Positions 34,789 to 44,371 are shown, numbered from the stretch's first letter. The stretch is DNA of 64,000 nucleotides from Massilia frigida (GCF_011682175.1 NZ_WHJG01000014.1:97933-161932), one strand, 5' to 3'. Numbers and translations are program-made. The notes: a model not told the origin generated them from the sequence alone.

Positions 34789-35676
34789 TTAGTGGATGGC
34801 GGCGTTCACCGCTTTGCGGTAATAGTCCTGGTAATCGGCAGACTTGCCGATCCGGCCGATGGCGTCCCACAGACGCTCGACCCGGGCGGAATGCGCCCGG
34901 TAATAAGCGCTCGAGACACCGAGGAAATACGGTTCTTGCGAAAACGGCTGGGGCAGCATCTCAAGTTGCGCCGCGAAGCGCGGCTCGGCGAGATGGGCCA
35001 TGCCGCTGAATTCGGCGCCAATGGCCACGTCGCCGCGCTGCGCCGCCAGCTTGGCAAAAATCAGGTCCAGCGTCTTGCCTTTGTCGTCCAGCGGCACGCC
35101 CATGGCCTGCAAACGGTCGACCAGCAGGACTGCCCCGAACGGCACCAGGGCGGGCAGCGTACGTCCGGTAAAGCGCTCGCCATCCCATCCTACCGCGCTG
35201 CCCTTGCGCCGAAAAACCATCGCGCGCGCCACCATCACCGCCCGCGCTGCATCGGGCCCATCCCCATGCATGGGAAACGACATGAACGGGAGCAGGGCGG
35301 GCGTGTAGGGGGCGGTCGGAAAGCCGTCCGCAATGCCGGCGCGAATCTCTTCACGGCAGCGGGTGACCGGCGCGCCATAAAACACGACTTCCACGCCGGC
35401 TTCCCTGGCGGCCATGCGGATTAATTCGCCCGCCGTTCCTTTGCCCTCGGGTGTGATGAATGGCAGGTGGGATCGTTCATCGACGCACAGGCGCAAGGCC
35501 GGCACAGCTTCCTGTGCGCCTGTTTTCGCCACTGGCGCCAGCGCGCCGTGCACAAGAGGGGGAAGGATGAGTGCGCAGCACAGGCAGGCAAGCCCGCGCA
35601 GGAACGCTTGCCTGGCCTTGCCGGCGTGGGTGGAGCGGCGCGAGCCGCCGCGTGATGTTGCACAGGTCGCCATCAT
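34789..35676 (-). CDS. Periplasmic substrate-binding protein (SBP_bac_3-like)
   Basis: 295 residues. A signal peptide (FLRGLACLCCALILPPLVHGA) and a type II binding-protein fold: LRLCVDERSHLPFITPEGKGTAGELIRMAAREAG opens lobe 1, and PYFLGVSSAYYRAHSARVERLWDAIGRIG closes it. GGAG lies 6 nt before ATG 35676; the longer frame to 35727 lacks support. No ABC permease or ATPase is adjacent, so it may be an orphan sensor or an amino-acid-like binding protein, as is common in this family group. Confidence 0.75.
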   Translation of the reverse strand: MMATCATSRGGSRRSTHAGKARQAFLRGLACLCCALILPPLVHGALAPVAKTGAQEAVPALRLCVDERSHLPFITPEGKGTAGELIRMAAREAGVEVVFYGAPVTRCREEIRAGIADGFPTAPYTPALLPFMSFPMHGDGPDAARAVMVARAMVFRRKGSAVGWDGERFTGRTLPALVPFGAVLLVDRLQAMGVPLDDKGKTLDLIFAKLAAQRGDVAIGAEFSGMAHLAEPRFAAQLEMLPQPFSQEPYFLGVSSAYYRAHSARVERLWDAIGRIGKSADYQDYYRKAVNAAIH

Positions 35677-35814
35677 ATCTTGCTCCAGCAACCGCGCCGG
35701 TCGGCGAATGCGAAGGGGGATTGTCATTCAGGACATTCCGGTCCGGGACCCGGCCAGGGCGGCCCGCCCCGGAACCGGCGCAGCCGGCATGGTAGAACAA
35801 GGAAACGGGCTGGC

Positions 35815-36288
35815 TTAACCGACCACGTAGCGCTTCGATGGCCCGGCGGTCGCGGCCTGGCCGCGCGGGCCGTACACGGCCGCTTCGCCACCGCTGGTCG
35901 GGGTGCGCATCGCATTGATCAGGCTTTGGGTATGCGACAGTTGCTTATTGATCAGCATGCCGTTGATGCGGTTCAGTTCCTTGGCTTCGCGCGTCACGTC
36001 CAGCAGTGCTTGCCAGCTGGACAAGGCTTGCGCGTCGCCGCCGCCATCGATCCACGCCTGCATGCCGCTGTCGTCCGCCGCAAAGCCGGCCGCCGCCAGG
36101 CGCTGGTAGCGCTCCTGCCCCAGCGCCGTCATCTCGACCACCAGCTGCGCCTTGCGCGGCGTCAGCTCGCCCAGGCCGGCCGTGTCGGCGCTGACCAGCA
36201 ATTGCTGTTCCTGCTTCATCAATTCCAGCACGGAAGTGATCAAGGCAAGTTCCTGCGGCAGGGTTGTGCTTGGGCTGGCTGTGGACAT
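35815..36288 (-). CDS. flgN: Flagellar export chaperone FlgN
   Basis: 157 residues, helical. LITSVLELMKQEQQLLVS is the FlgN-type opening and TREAKELNRINGMLINKQLSHTQ the conserved C-terminal helix that binds FlgK and FlgL. Downstream of flgM by 30 nt, so co-transcribed. Its clients flgK and flgL lie at 45.6-48.8 kb. Confidence 0.88.
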   Translation of the reverse strand: MSTASPSTTLPQELALITSVLELMKQEQQLLVSADTAGLGELTPRKAQLVVEMTALGQERYQRLAAAGFAADDSGMQAWIDGGGDAQALSSWQALLDVTREAKELNRINGMLINKQLSHTQSLINAMRTPTSGGEAAVYGPRGQAATAGPSKRYVVG

Positions 36289-36318
36289 GGTCGTGGTATC
36301 GCCGGAACACCGGCGCGG

Positions 36319-36624
36319 TTAGCGTTTGCGGGAATGCAGCAGGTCGCGCACGGTGTCCAGCAAGCCATCCGCGACTTTCTCGGAATTGACCTGGAACTGG
36401 CCGTCGGCAATCGCCAGCTTGATGCGCTCGACTTTCTTGGTGTCGAACACGCCATTGCTGTTGCCCACCGCGCTGGCCATGGCCTGGCCCTGCGACGACA
36501 GCTTGACGCTGTCCGAACTGGCGGGCGCGCTGCTGCTGGCTTTTTCGGCGCTCTTGGCATTGGCTGCGGACGTACTGGCCGCCGGCAAGCCGGGATTACT
36601 CTTCAGGGTATCGTTAATTTTCAC
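36319..36624 (-). CDS. flgM: Anti-sigma-28 factor FlgM
   Basis: 101 residues. Begins MKINDTLKSNPGLPA and has a disordered Ala/Ser-rich middle. The C-terminal sigma-binding helices KKVERIKLAIADGQFQVN and EKVADGLLDTVRDLL are typical. FlgM holds FliA inactive until it is exported after hook completion. A good FliA promoter lies just upstream, giving a feedback loop. Confidence 0.92.
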   Translation of the reverse strand: MKINDTLKSNPGLPAASTSAANAKSAEKASSSAPASSDSVKLSSQGQAMASAVGNSNGVFDTKKVERIKLAIADGQFQVNSEKVADGLLDTVRDLLHSRKR

Positions 36625-36674
36625 AGCATTATCCTTCTCTGGGCGGAGCGGTAAAAACTCCAGGGTCTGCGTAA

Positions 36675-36701
36675 GTAACGGCGCTCGCGTCGTAAACTTT
36701 A
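36675..36701 (-). promoter_or_regulatory. Sigma-28 (FliA) promoter of flgM-flgN
   Basis: On the minus strand: TAAAGTTT (36701-36694), an 11-nt spacer, and GCCGTTAC (36682-36675). This is close to the sigma-28 consensus TCAAGTTT/TAAAG-N11-GCCGATAA. It lies between flgA and flgM, 51 nt before the flgM start. Confidence 0.85.
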
Positions 36702-36731
36702 GCGCTTTCCGGCGCGAGTTTCCACCCTTGC

Positions 36732-37454
36732 CTAAAACACCACTTCGACCAGTCCGCCAGCCTTGGCCACGCCGCTGAGAATGGCGCCGGCCGGGGTCCG
36801 CACCTGGACTACCTGGCCATCGCTGGCGTTGCCGATCGCGCGCGCCTCGGCCGAGACGCGAAAGCCATTCCCGCTCGATACCACCCTGACCAGCTGTCCC
36901 TGCTGCACCACCGGTTTGCCGCGCAGGGCATCGAGCCGCAAGGGCGCGCCGGACGCCAGCGATACCGTGCTGGTCCGTCCGACCGCCTGCGCCATGTCGG
37001 TGACGATTCCGTTCGGCATCGCGGAAATGTCGCCTTTCAGCAGCACTAATTGCGACTGTTCAATTGTCTGGCCCTGTGCCAGCGGCACCGACGTGGCCAC
37101 ATACCCGGTCACCACGCTTACCTGGGCTTGAATATACACCGTCCACGCCACCGGCGCGGTACAGCGCACGCCGACCGTGGTTTTTCCCCAGGTCCGCGCG
37201 CCGGGCTGCTGGAATGCCTGCGGCGCCGGGCACGAAGCGAGGCTCATGCGCTGATTGATGGGGCCGACCGTGACGCTCACTTCCCCCGCCAGCGCCGCGC
37301 TCTGGGCTTGCAGATACTGCTCGGCCACATGCTTTAACACGGCCGGATCTTGCAGCGCCAGCGCCGGGGTGGCGGCGGCGGCCTGCGCGGCGGCCTGCGG
37401 CGCGCAGCAATATTGCGAGGCAAGCAAGAGGGCGGTAATAAAGGTGATTTTCAT
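36732..37454 (-). CDS. flgA: Flagellar P-ring assembly chaperone FlgA
   Basis: 240 residues. Signal peptide (ITFITALLLASQYCCAPQAAA), then the SAF-domain region with VPLAQGQTIEQSQLVLLKGDIS and the C-terminal QGQLVRVVSSGNGFRVSAEARAIGNASDGQVVQVRTPAG motif typical of FlgA. It assists FlgI ring assembly in the periplasm. ATG 37454 fits the signal peptide; a GTG at 37493 extends the frame. Divergent from flgB. Confidence 0.92.
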   Translation of the reverse strand: MKITFITALLLASQYCCAPQAAAQAAAATPALALQDPAVLKHVAEQYLQAQSAALAGEVSVTVGPINQRMSLASCPAPQAFQQPGARTWGKTTVGVRCTAPVAWTVYIQAQVSVVTGYVATSVPLAQGQTIEQSQLVLLKGDISAMPNGIVTDMAQAVGRTSTVSLASGAPLRLDALRGKPVVQQGQLVRVVSSGNGFRVSAEARAIGNASDGQVVQVRTPAGAILSGVAKAGGLVEVVF

Positions 37455-37637
37455 AGTGATTGCTTTCAGGAATGAGAGCATCATAGGCTTCACGCGACGC
37501 TGCCGAATTCCCGAATAGCCGTGTTTTGGTGTTCCTTATCGTTCGATTGGGCCGGCAACGCGGCCCGTATGATTCATCCTGTCATCACCAGTACATTGCC
37601 GCCAACCCGGAGGCAGTCGACAGATGCGGAGCACGAC

Positions 37638-38060
37638 ATGATTGGCAAACTCGACGATTACATGCGCTTTAACGAGACGGCCCTGAGCCTGCGCTCGCAA
37701 CGCCAGGAATTGCTGGCGTCAAACATCGCGAATGCGGACACGCCGAACTACAAGGCGCGCGATTTCGACTTCGCCAGCGCCCTGCAGGGCGTGCTGGCCA
37801 GGACCACCCCGCCGGCCGGCGTGCTCAAGCAAACCGCCGCGGCCCACATGCCGACCGGCACCGCCCGTGGCGACCTGCTGCCGAACGGGACCCCGGTGCT
37901 GTACCGCACCCCGGCCCAGGGCGCGGTCGACGGCAACACGGTCGACATGGATGTCGAGCGCAACCAGTTCGCCGACAACGCCCTGCGCTACGAAGCCGGG
38001 GTCACGATGATCAATATGCAAATCCGCGGCATGATCGCGGCGATCCAGGGAGGCCAGTAA
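37638..38060 (+). CDS. flgB: Flagellar proximal rod protein FlgB
   Basis: 140 residues. [44 protein letters not shown] is the rod-protein N-terminus. GGAG precedes ATG 37638; a longer upstream frame lacks support. Head of flgBCDEFGHIJ. A -10-like TATGAT lies at 37568-37573. Exported, and builds the base of the rod. Confidence 0.95.
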   Translation: MIGKLDDYMRFNETALSLRSQRQELLASNIANADTPNYKARDFDFASALQGVLARTTPPAGVLKQTAAAHMPTGTARGDLLPNGTPVLYRTPAQGAVDGNTVDMDVERNQFADNALRYEAGVTMINMQIRGMIAAIQGGQ

Positions 38061-38062
38061 TC

Positions 38063-38464
38063 ATGTCCCTATTTAATATCTTCAATGTCTCCGGCTCGGC
38101 CATGAGCGCCCAAGCCCAGCGCCTCAACACCACCGCCAGCAACCTGGCCAATGCCGACAGCGCCACCAGCGCCAGCGGCGAAGCCTACCGCGCCAAGCAG
38201 GTCGTGTTCGAGGCGGTCCCGACCGATGGCGGCGGCACCGGCGTCAAGGTGCGCGAAGTGATCGAAGATCCTTCCCCGCTCAAGCAGGTGTACGACCCCA
38301 AGCATCCGATGGCCGATGAAAAGGGCTATGTGGCCATGCCGAACGTAAACGTGGTCGACGAGATGGTCAACATGCTGTCGGCTTCCCGTTCTTACCAGAC
38401 CAACGTCGAAACCATGAACGCGGCCAAGTCGTTGTTGATGAAAACCTTGACCCTCGGTCAATAA
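38063..38464 (+). CDS. flgC: Flagellar proximal rod protein FlgC
   Basis: 133 residues. N-terminal [32 protein letters not shown] and C-terminal [41 protein letters not shown] are the two helices that form the rod D0 domain. Two nt after flgB; normal length. Confidence 0.96.
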   Translation: MSLFNIFNVSGSAMSAQAQRLNTTASNLANADSATSASGEAYRAKQVVFEAVPTDGGGTGVKVREVIEDPSPLKQVYDPKHPMADEKGYVAMPNVNVVDEMVNMLSASRSYQTNVETMNAAKSLLMKTLTLGQ

Positions 38465-38478
38465 CCTGAGAAACCGCC

Positions 38479-39192
38479 ATGGCAACCGTTAGTTCGAATG
38501 CACCCGTGATGTCGCAAGACTTGCTCAACGCCGTCAATCCCAAGAAGCCCAAGGCGGCCGAAGGCAGCGTCGAAGCCGATACCGACAAGTTCATGACCCT
38601 GCTGGTCACCCAGCTCAAGAACCAGGACCCGATGAATCCGCTCGACAATGCCCAGATCACCAGCCAGCTGGCCCAGCTGTCGACGGTGACTGGCGTTAAC
38701 AAGCTGAACACGACCATGGAATCGCTCAAGTCGAGCTACCAATCGTCCGAAGGCTTGCAGGCCGCCAACCTGATCGGCCACGGCGTGCTGGTGGGCGGCA
38801 ATGGCGTGACCCTGGCCGGCGGCAAGGGCATCATGGGCGTGGACGTGGGCAGCCCGGCCGACAAGGTGCAGCTGATCATCACCGATCCGAAGACCGGCAA
38901 GGATATCCAGACCATCGACCTCGGCCAGCAGCCGGCCGGCACCGTGCCGATCGCCTGGGACGGCGTGGTCGATCCGACCAAACTCGATGCGGCCGGGAAA
39001 CCGATCGCCCTCAAGGATGGCAATTACCTGATTCGCGTCGTCGCCGAGCGCGGCGGCGAAGTCTTAAAAGATGCCAAGGCCCTCTCGTTCGACACGGTCG
39101 CCAGCGTCACCACCAGCGCCAAGGATGGCGTGAAACTGAATCTGCCTTCGCGGGGCGTCGTGACCATGTCCGACGTCAAGCAAATTCTGTAA
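38479..39192 (+). CDS. flgD: Flagellar hook cap / assembly protein FlgD
   Basis: 237 residues. Conserved N-terminal EADTDKFMTLLVTQLKNQDPMNPLDNAQITSQLAQLSTVTGVNKLN is the hook-cap signature; the C-terminal FlgD Ig-like and tudor-like domain follows. It caps the growing hook so that FlgE can polymerise. Confidence 0.95.
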   Translation: MATVSSNAPVMSQDLLNAVNPKKPKAAEGSVEADTDKFMTLLVTQLKNQDPMNPLDNAQITSQLAQLSTVTGVNKLNTTMESLKSSYQSSEGLQAANLIGHGVLVGGNGVTLAGGKGIMGVDVGSPADKVQLIITDPKTGKDIQTIDLGQQPAGTVPIAWDGVVDPTKLDAAGKPIALKDGNYLIRVVAERGGEVLKDAKALSFDTVASVTTSAKDGVKLNLPSRGVVTMSDVKQIL

Positions 39193-39228
39193 ACAAGCCG
39201 CTACTTATCACCATTTAGGAGAAACACC

Positions 39229-40749
39229 ATGTCGTTTCAACAAGGACTTAGCGGCTTGAATGGCGCAGCCAAATCGCTCGACGTTATCGGCAACAACATC
39301 GCCAATGCCAGCACCGTCGGTTTCAAGGGTTCGCAGGCGCAGTTTGCCGACGTGTACGCCAATTCGCTCAACGGCGCCGGCGGCAACCAGGCCGGGATCG
39401 GCGTGAAAGTGGCGCAGATCGCCCAGCAGTTCACCCAGGGCAATATCGAAAGCTCGAACAACCCGCTCGACATCGCCATCAACGGCGCCGGCTTTTTCCG
39501 CACCGATGTCAACGGCGACGTCCAGTATTCGCGCAATGGCCAGTTTTCGCTCGACAAGAACGGTTTCGTGGTCAATGCCCAGGGCGCCAAGCTGACCGGC
39601 TATGGCGTCAGCAGCACCGGCAATATCCTGACCGGTTCGCCGATTCCGCTCAAGATCGACAATAGCGACATGAGTCCGCTGGAAACGACCCGCGTCGATA
39701 CCCAGCTCAATCTCGACTCGCGCAGCGAGCTGCCCAAGACCGTGCCCTTCAATGCGGCCGATCCGGAAACCTATAACAAGCAAACCTCGATCGACGTGTT
39801 CGACAGCCTCGGCAATTCGCACGTGATGTCGACCTTCTACGTCAAGACCGGTCCCGGCTCATGGGATGTGTACGTCGGTTCGGACGGGGTGGAAATGACC
39901 AACCAGGCGGTCGCCGCCGCGGCGCAGACCGATGCCGCTTCCGGCACCGCGCGCGACGCCTTCCAGACCGCCGCCACCAGCATACCGCCGGGTAATATGA
40001 CCGCTGCCGCGGCTGCCTACGCGACCGCCGCCGGCGCCGCCGTGGCCGCCGCCGCCGGCACTGCCGGGGCCACGCCCGCCCAGCAGACCGCGATTAACAC
40101 CGCCGCTACCAGCGCGGGCGGCATTCCCGGCATCACGCCGGCCGAAATCGACAAGCTGATCGCCGCCGCCGTCAAGGTGCCGAGTGTGAGCGTCGGTCAC
40201 CTTAATTTCGACACCAATGGCGTGCTGAGCAATGCCGCGATGGCGCCGCAGACCCTGCCGCTGCAGATCGAATTGCCGGTCTTTCCGCTTACCGGTGCCG
40301 AGCCGACGATCCAGATGGACTTGCATTTCGCCGGCTCGACCCAGTACGGCGACGCCACGGAAGAGAAGAAGTCGAGCCAGGACGGATACACGGCCGGCAG
40401 CCTGCAGCGTTTCTCGGCCGGTCCCGACGGCACCATCCTGGGACAGTACAGCAACGGCGAATCGCGTCCGCTGGGACAGGTCGTGCTGGCCAATTTTGCC
40501 AATCCGAACGGGCTGCAACCGCTGGGTAATAATGCGTGGGCGCAGACGCCGACCTCGGGTGCGCCGCTGGTCGGCACGCCCAATTCTGGCAGTTTTGGTA
40601 ATTTGCAGGCGTCGGCGGTGGAGAATTCCAACGTCGACCTGACGGCCGAACTGGTCAATATGATCACGGCGCAGCGGGTGTACCAGGCCAACGCGCAGAC
40701 CATCAAGACGCAGGATTCGGTGCTGCAGACCTTGGTCAACCTGCGTTAA
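39229..40749 (+). CDS. flgE: Flagellar hook protein FlgE with an Ala-rich insertion
   Basis: 506 residues, about 100 longer than E. coli FlgE (402). N-terminal SFQQGLSGLNGAAKSLDVIGNNIANAST and C-terminal ENSNVDLTAELVNMITAQRVYQANAQTIKTQDSVLQTLVNLR are the paired D0 helices. Roughly residues 224-322 are low-complexity Ala/Thr/Gly (TAAAAAYATAAGAAVAAA), interrupting the D1/D2 region. The reading frame is intact, so the insert should be surface-exposed on the hook. GGAGAAACACC gives the ribosome site. Confidence 0.95.
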   Translation: MSFQQGLSGLNGAAKSLDVIGNNIANASTVGFKGSQAQFADVYANSLNGAGGNQAGIGVKVAQIAQQFTQGNIESSNNPLDIAINGAGFFRTDVNGDVQYSRNGQFSLDKNGFVVNAQGAKLTGYGVSSTGNILTGSPIPLKIDNSDMSPLETTRVDTQLNLDSRSELPKTVPFNAADPETYNKQTSIDVFDSLGNSHVMSTFYVKTGPGSWDVYVGSDGVEMTNQAVAAAAQTDAASGTARDAFQTAATSIPPGNMTAAAAAYATAAGAAVAAAAGTAGATPAQQTAINTAATSAGGIPGITPAEIDKLIAAAVKVPSVSVGHLNFDTNGVLSNAAMAPQTLPLQIELPVFPLTGAEPTIQMDLHFAGSTQYGDATEEKKSSQDGYTAGSLQRFSAGPDGTILGQYSNGESRPLGQVVLANFANPNGLQPLGNNAWAQTPTSGAPLVGTPNSGSFGNLQASAVENSNVDLTAELVNMITAQRVYQANAQTIKTQDSVLQTLVNLR

Positions 40750-40796
40750 ACGTAATACGTTGCGTGTCACGTACCGCCGTTTCCGGCCACCACCTT

Positions 40797-40934
40797 CGTC
40801 GTTCCCGCGCCAAGGCGGCACTCGGCGGGAACGCATGCGTTCCCCCCAAGTACGTGCCGACGCCACTAGCGGATAAACAAACTTGGGTTCCCGCCTTTGC
40901 GGGAAGTCGGTTCCGGCAATGCCGGGAACGACGG
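40797..40934. repeat. REP-like cluster between flgE and flgF
   Basis: Outward CGTCGTTCCCGCG at the left, and TTGGGTTCCCGCC...GCGGGAA and CCGGCAATGCCGGGAACGACGGG at the right. These are inverted copies of the same element seen at 3282-3364 and near 25.7 kb. It lies inside the flg operon, so it may attenuate or stabilise the message. Confidence 0.7.
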
Positions 40935-40974
40935 GCTAGGGGAACAGTGGCGGTAGGCATCAAGGAGAAAAATC

Positions 40975-41721
40975 ATGGATAGACTCATCTACACAGCCGC
41001 CAGCGGCGCCAAGCACATCCTGGAGCAGCAGGCCACCACCTCGCACAACCTGGCCAACGTCACCACGACCGGTTTCCGCGCCCAGATCGACGCCTTCCGC
41101 GCCGTGCCCATCGTCGGCGAAAACCTGCCGCTGGCCACGCGCGCCTTCGTGGTCAACGCTACGGTCAGTTCCGATTTTTCCTCCGGCCCCCTGCAATTGA
41201 CCGGGCGCGACCTCGACGTCGCCCTCAAGGGCAAAGGTTACCTCGCCGTGCAAATGGCCGACGGCAGCGAAGCCTATACCCGCAATGGCGCCCTGCAAAT
41301 GAATGAAAACGGGCTGCTCACCAATACCGCCGGCTTCACCATCCAGGGCGACGGCGGCCCCATCACCGTACCGCCCGAAGTGTCCGTGTCGATCGGTGGC
41401 GACGGCACCATCTCGACCATCGCCACCACCACCAAACCGGGTGCGCCCACCGTGCTGGGCCGCCTGAAACTGGTCAACCCGCCCGAGCAGGACCTGGTGC
41501 GCGGCGACGATGGCCTGTTCCGCCTGAAAGACGGCACGGCAGCCCCGGCCGACCCGCAAGTGGCGGTGGCCGGCGGCGCCCTCGAAGGCTCCAACGTCAG
41601 CCCGGTCGATGCCATGGTGACCATGATTTCGCTGGCCCGTTCCTTCGAGCTGCAAATGAGCCTGATGAAGAATGCCGAGAACAACGCGGCGAAAGCCACC
41701 CAGATCCTCGCTTTGGGATAA
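40975..41721 (+). CDS. flgF: Flagellar distal rod protein FlgF
   Basis: 248 residues. DRLIYTAASGAKHILEQQATTSHNLANVTTTGFR at the N-terminus and SNVSPVDAMVTMISLARSFELQMSLMKNAENN at the C-terminus are rod-type helices, with a FlgF-specific middle. AAGGAG precedes ATG 40975. Separated from flgE by a REP cluster. Confidence 0.95.
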   Translation: MDRLIYTAASGAKHILEQQATTSHNLANVTTTGFRAQIDAFRAVPIVGENLPLATRAFVVNATVSSDFSSGPLQLTGRDLDVALKGKGYLAVQMADGSEAYTRNGALQMNENGLLTNTAGFTIQGDGGPITVPPEVSVSIGGDGTISTIATTTKPGAPTVLGRLKLVNPPEQDLVRGDDGLFRLKDGTAAPADPQVAVAGGALEGSNVSPVDAMVTMISLARSFELQMSLMKNAENNAAKATQILALG

Positions 41722-41795
41722 CAACAGGGCGCGCATAATCTCTTCATTGATCGGTGCGTGGCGATGTTCGCCGGCCGCCGTTACTGGAGAAGACC

Positions 41796-42578
41796 ATGAT
41801 TCGTTCCCTTTTTATCGCCAAGACCGGCCTGGAAGCGCAGCAGACCAACCTGGACGTCATCACCAATAACCTGGCCAACGTCAGCACCAATGGCTTCAAG
41901 CGCAGCCGCGCCGTGTTCGAAGATTTGCTGTACCAGAATGTGCGCCAGCCAGGCGCCCAATCCTCGCAACAAACCCAGCTGCCTTCGGGCCAGCAGATCG
42001 GTACCGGCGTACGCGCGGTCTCGGTCGAACGCATCCACACCCAGGGCAATCCCCAGCAGACCGGCAACTCGAAAGACGTGATGGTCAACGGCGCCGGCTT
42101 CTTTTCCGTGCTGATGCCCGACGGTACCGCCGCCTACACCCGCGACGGCTCCTTCCAGAGCGATTCCAATGGCCAGCTGGTGACCTCGTCCGGCTTCGTG
42201 GTCCAGCCGGCCATTACCGTGCCGGCCAATGCCCAGTCGCTCACCATCGGACGCGACGGCACCGTGTCGGTGACCCTGCCGGGCACCAACGCGCCATCCC
42301 AGATCGGCAGCCTGCAAGTGACCACCTTCGTCAACCCGGCCGGGCTGGAATCGAAAGGCGAAAACCTGTACGTGGAAACTGGTGCCTCGGGTAATGCCAA
42401 CACCAATACCCCGGGCACGAATGGCGCCGGGGTGCTGCTGCAAGGCTATGTGGAAACCTCGAACGTGAACGTGGTCGAGGAAATGGTCAACATGATCCAG
42501 ACCCAGCGCGCCTACGAGATCAACAGCAAGGCGATCACCACGTCCGACCAGATGTTGCAAAAATTGTCGCAGCTGTAA
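41796..42578 (+). CDS. flgG: Flagellar distal rod protein FlgG
   Basis: 260 residues, exactly the family length. [43 protein letters not shown] and [41 protein letters not shown] are near-invariant. GGAGAAGACC precedes ATG 41796; the longer frame upstream is not needed. Confidence 0.97.
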   Translation: MIRSLFIAKTGLEAQQTNLDVITNNLANVSTNGFKRSRAVFEDLLYQNVRQPGAQSSQQTQLPSGQQIGTGVRAVSVERIHTQGNPQQTGNSKDVMVNGAGFFSVLMPDGTAAYTRDGSFQSDSNGQLVTSSGFVVQPAITVPANAQSLTIGRDGTVSVTLPGTNAPSQIGSLQVTTFVNPAGLESKGENLYVETGASGNANTNTPGTNGAGVLLQGYVETSNVNVVEEMVNMIQTQRAYEINSKAITTSDQMLQKLSQL

Positions 42579-42598
42579 GCGCGGCCAGGAGAACCTTC

Positions 42599-43243
42599 AT
42601 GAAACCTTTCCTCATCGTTTCCTTGCTGGCGCTGGCCGGTTGCGCCGCCACCCCGAGCTCGATCGTGCAGCGTCCCACCAGCGCGCGTCCGATCATGGCC
42701 GAGCAGAGCGCGCCCGCCAACGGCGCCATCTACCAGAGTTCCCAGTACCGTCCGCTGTTCGAAGACCGCCGCGCGCGGCATATCGGCGACATGCTGACCA
42801 TTAATATCACCGAGAAAACCTCGGCCGTGAAAGCCGGGGCCAGCTCGGGCAACAAGTCCGGCTCGGCCAGCTTCGCCGCGCCCGGCGTGATCAAGGGCGT
42901 GTTCGGGGCCTCGGTCGGGGTCGAAGGCGCCAACAAGTTTTCCGATTCGGACAACCAGAGCGCCAGCAATACCTTTACCGGCACCATCGGCGTCACCGTC
43001 ACCGAAGTGCTGCCGAACGGTAACCTGATCGTGGCCGGCGAGAAACAGGTCGCCATGAACAAGGGCATCGAGTTCATCCGCTTCTCCGGCATGGTCAGTC
43101 CCGACAATATTGGCACCGGCAACACCGTCTCGTCGACCCAGGTGGCCGATGCGCGCGTCGAGTACCGCACCAACAGCCAGATCGACCGCGCCGAAATGAC
43201 GGCGATGGTGTCGCGCTTCTTCCAGTCCCTGCTGCCATTCTGA
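42599..43243 (+). CDS. flgH: Flagellar L-ring lipoprotein FlgH
   Basis: 214 residues. Lipobox LLALAGCAATP at the N-terminus, then SQYRPLFEDRRARHIGDMLTINITEKTSA and the C-terminal ANTQVADARVEYRTNSQIDR-type block (SSTQVADARVEYRTN). It forms the outer-membrane ring. AGGAG upstream of ATG 42599. Confidence 0.96.
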   Translation: MKPFLIVSLLALAGCAATPSSIVQRPTSARPIMAEQSAPANGAIYQSSQYRPLFEDRRARHIGDMLTINITEKTSAVKAGASSGNKSGSASFAAPGVIKGVFGASVGVEGANKFSDSDNQSASNTFTGTIGVTVTEVLPNGNLIVAGEKQVAMNKGIEFIRFSGMVSPDNIGTGNTVSSTQVADARVEYRTNSQIDRAEMTAMVSRFFQSLLPF

Positions 43244-43254
43244 TCGGAATTTCC

Positions 43255-44361
43255 ATGCGTGCATTTCTCCATACCGCCGCTCTCGCGCTGTCGCTGGCCC
43301 TGCTGCCGCAGGCCGCCCAGGCCGAGCGCCTGAAGGACCTGACCACGATCGCCGGCGTGCGCCAGAATCAGCTGAGCGGCTACGGCATCGTGGTCGGCCT
43401 CGATGGCAGCGGCGACCAGACCACCCAGACTCCGTTCACGGTGCAGTCGATCGTGTCGATGCTGCAAGCGAAGGGTGTGAACATGCCGCCCGGCACCAGC
43501 TTGCAACTGAAGAACGTGGCCGCGGTGATGGTCACCGCCTCGCTGCCAGCCTTTGCCCAGCCCGGCCAGACCATCGATATCACGGTCTCGTCCATCGGTA
43601 ACGCCAAGAGCTTGCGCGGCGGCACCCTGATCATGACCCCGCTGCAAGGCGCCGATGGCCAGGTCTACGCCATGGCCCAGGGCAATGTGCTGGTCGGCGG
43701 CGTCGGCGCCCAGGCTGGCGGCGCCCAGGTGCAGGTCAATCATCTGTCCGTGGGCAAGATTTCGGCCGGCGCCACGGTGGAGCGCGCCGTCGCCTCGAAC
43801 CTGGGCGAAAACAACCAGATCCGCCTGGAACTGAACACCACCGATTTTTCCACCGTGGCCCGGGTGGTGGAAGCGATCAACAACCATTTCGGCCCGGATA
43901 TCGCCACCGCGCTCGATGGACGCGTGATCCGCGTACGCTCGCCCTCGTCGAGCGACCAGCGGGTGGCCTTCATCGGCATCCTGGAAGGGCTGGAAGTCAA
44001 TCCGTCCAAGCTGGCCGCCAAGGTCATCATGAATGCCCGCACCGGCTCGGTGGTGATGAACCAGACCGTGACCCTGGACACGTGCGCGATTTCGCATGGC
44101 AACCTGTCGGTGACGATCAGTTCCGATCCCCAAGTGAGCCAGCCGGGGCCGTTCTCGGGCGGCCAGACCGTGGTCACCCAGAATACCCAGGTGGAAGTCA
44201 AGAAAGACCCGGGCAAGGTGGTCATGGTCAAGGGCGGCGCCTCGCTGGCCGACGTGGTCAAGGCCATGAATGCCATCGGGGCCTCGCCGCAAGACTTGCT
44301 CTCGATCCTGCAAGCGCTGAAAGCGGCCGGATCGCTGCGCGCCGAACTCGAAATCATTTGA
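43255..44361 (+). CDS. flgI: Flagellar P-ring protein FlgI
   Basis: 368 residues. Signal peptide AFLHTAALALSLALLPQAAQA, then ERLKDLTTIAGVRQNQLSGYGIVVGLDGSGDQT, the strongly conserved start of mature FlgI. The C-terminal ASLADVVKAMNAIGASPQDLLSILQALKAAGSL is equally typical. Periplasmic ring; partner of FlgA and FlgH. Confidence 0.97.
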   Translation: MRAFLHTAALALSLALLPQAAQAERLKDLTTIAGVRQNQLSGYGIVVGLDGSGDQTTQTPFTVQSIVSMLQAKGVNMPPGTSLQLKNVAAVMVTASLPAFAQPGQTIDITVSSIGNAKSLRGGTLIMTPLQGADGQVYAMAQGNVLVGGVGAQAGGAQVQVNHLSVGKISAGATVERAVASNLGENNQIRLELNTTDFSTVARVVEAINNHFGPDIATALDGRVIRVRSPSSSDQRVAFIGILEGLEVNPSKLAAKVIMNARTGSVVMNQTVTLDTCAISHGNLSVTISSDPQVSQPGPFSGGQTVVTQNTQVEVKKDPGKVVMVKGGASLADVVKAMNAIGASPQDLLSILQALKAAGSLRAELEII

Positions 44362-44371
44362 GGATGCCATC

